The position numbers and the translations under genes were made by a program. DNA of 64,000 nt from Pseudidiomarina tainanensis (lineage in GTDB: Bacteria; Pseudomonadota; Gammaproteobacteria; Enterobacterales; Alteromonadaceae): positions 1,698,873-1,762,872 of the forward strand of contig NZ_PIQJ01000001.1 of assembly GCF_004214835.1 (NCBI RefSeq), given 5' to 3'. Within the stretch, counting starts at the first letter, position 1, and each line of letters starts with the position of its first letter. Of this stretch, positions 63,745 to 64,000 are shown piece by piece. The notes below the pieces were generated by a model, which searched no databases, was not told where the DNA came from, and was given only the letters and a program-made list of their open reading frames with translations.

Positions 63745-63750
63745 ATTATA
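63745..63750 (-). promoter_or_regulatory. -10 box six bases upstream of murB
   Basis: TATAAT on the minus strand occupies 63750-63745, and the murB ATG begins at 63738. Transcription normally starts about seven bases after a -10 box, which would place it on or next to the A of the ATG. No Shine-Dalgarno occurs between. No strong -35 is visible 16-18 bases upstream. The identification of this as the murB promoter is an inference. Confidence 0.45.
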
Positions 63751-63788
63751 CGGCTATTTACATGAGAACGGTAGAGAAAGGCTAGAGC

Positions 63789-63817
63789 GATATTAGCTAT
63801 TGGATATTAGATATTAG
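63789..63817. repeat. Three copies of GATATTAG
   Basis: The 8-base word GATATTAG occurs at 63789-63796, 63803-63810 and 63810-63817, the last two sharing one base. It lies between the rRNA operon terminator and murB. Three copies in 29 bases is unlikely by chance but could be simple slippage; no function is proposed. Confidence 0.5.
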
Positions 63818-63872
63818 TGGAAGGCAGAGACGAAAGGCGTTGTTCGTGCGCTGCGCTGTTGGGTCCGTAAAC

Positions 63873-63900
63873 GAAAAAACCCCGAGCGTTAGCTCGGGGT
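63873..63900 (-). terminator. rRNA operon terminator
   Basis: On the minus strand, ACCCCGAG, a 6-base loop and CTCGGGGT are followed by TTTTTCG: an 8-bp GC-rich stem with a T-run, starting about 14 bases after the 3' end of the 5S rRNA. It ends the rRNA transcript before murB. Confidence 0.92.
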
Positions 63901-63913
63901 CTCGTCGTATTTG

Positions 63914-64000
63914 AAGCCTGGCGGTGTCCTACTCTCACATGGGGAAGCCCCACACTACCATCGGCGCTGAAGCGTTTCACTACTGAGTTCGGAATGGATC
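63914..64000 (-). rRNA. rrf: 5S ribosomal RNA, 3' part (gene runs off the window)
   Basis: The reverse complement of the last 86 or so bases matches the 3' two thirds of gammaproteobacterial 5S rRNA. It contains CCGAACTCAG and GTGAAACGC, then GCGCCGATGGTAGTGTGGGG and CCCCATGTGAGAGTAGG, ending CCGCCAGGC. The window ends inside the gene, so its 5' end and the expected 23S/16S genes lie beyond base 64000. The exact mature 3' end is uncertain by a base or two. Confidence 0.95.

Noticed and set aside
1..64000. Mobile elements, prophage, CRISPR arrays, toxin-antitoxin or defence genes
   Set aside because: None found by reading protein content and repeats; the window looks like core chromosome throughout.

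Overview
This window reads as ordinary chromosome of a marine-type gammaproteobacterium. Gene content, gene order and protein similarity recalled from memory suggest the order Alteromonadales, possibly Idiomarinaceae; no search was run, so the genus is a guess. Supporting signs are gammaproteobacterial gene orders (pepA-holC-valS, nudF-yqiB-yqiA-parE-parC-plsC, ygiF-glnE, pilTU-yggS-proC-yggT, rdgB-hemW, mutY-yggX), a KdkA-type Kdo kinase, the carboxynorspermidine route and a bifunctional PutA. The genes are tightly packed, no gene-free stretch exceeds 300 bases, and I saw no insertion sequence, prophage, integrase, CRISPR array or tRNA gene.

Layout. 0-3.4 kb: end of pepA, holC, valS. 3.4-11.8 kb, leftward: GntP-type permease, rraB, plsC-like acyltransferase, parC, parE, yqiA, yqiB, nudF. 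12-14.4 kb, rightward: tolC overlapping a lipid A acyltransferase. 14.4-18.6 kb, leftward: glnE and ygiF. 18.8-22 kb: putA. 22-26 kb, leftward: an acyl-CoA dehydrogenase and the type II secretion accessory pair gspB/exeA. 26.2-30.7 kb: cca, uppP-folK-folB, plsY and tsaD. 30.8-37.3 kb: pilT/pilU facing away from yggS-proC-yggT-DUF4426, then nhaP2. 37.3-42.5 kb: rdgB-hemW, trmB, an OmpA-like porin, mutY-yggX. 42.7-45 kb: proBA. 45-47.9 kb, leftward: a glycosyltransferase followed by a fused Kdo transferase-Kdo kinase. 48-50.1 kb: an Fe-S photolyase and a lipocalin lipoprotein. 50.1-52 kb: a DEAD-box helicase. 52.2-58.5 kb: two aldehyde dehydrogenases, an NSS transporter, tmcA. 58.6-60.9 kb: carboxynorspermidine dehydrogenase and decarboxylase. 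61-63.7 kb, leftward: murB-birA-coaX, just beyond the terminator and 5S rRNA end of an rRNA operon.

Themes. Proline is covered both ways: proB, proA and proC make it, and putA degrades it to glutamate. Envelope genes are frequent: tolC, a lipid A acyltransferase, waaA-kdkA, the OmpA-like protein, lipocalin, uppP, murB, plsC and plsY. Translation and tRNA modification genes are scattered through the window: valS, cca, tsaD, trmB, tmcA.

I did not find a convincing new defence or metabolic system. The unusual material is in gene architecture and non-coding structure: (1) nine of ten convergent gene junctions carry an inverted repeat, most of them overlapping the stop codon of one or both genes; (2) a strong intrinsic-terminator hairpin lies inside the first 20 codons of tmcA; (3) a waaA-kdkA fusion keeps an internal Shine-Dalgarno and start codon at the domain joint; (4) the acyl-CoA dehydrogenase leader can fold so that it hides its own ribosome binding site; (5) murB has a -10 box placed so that its mRNA may be leaderless.
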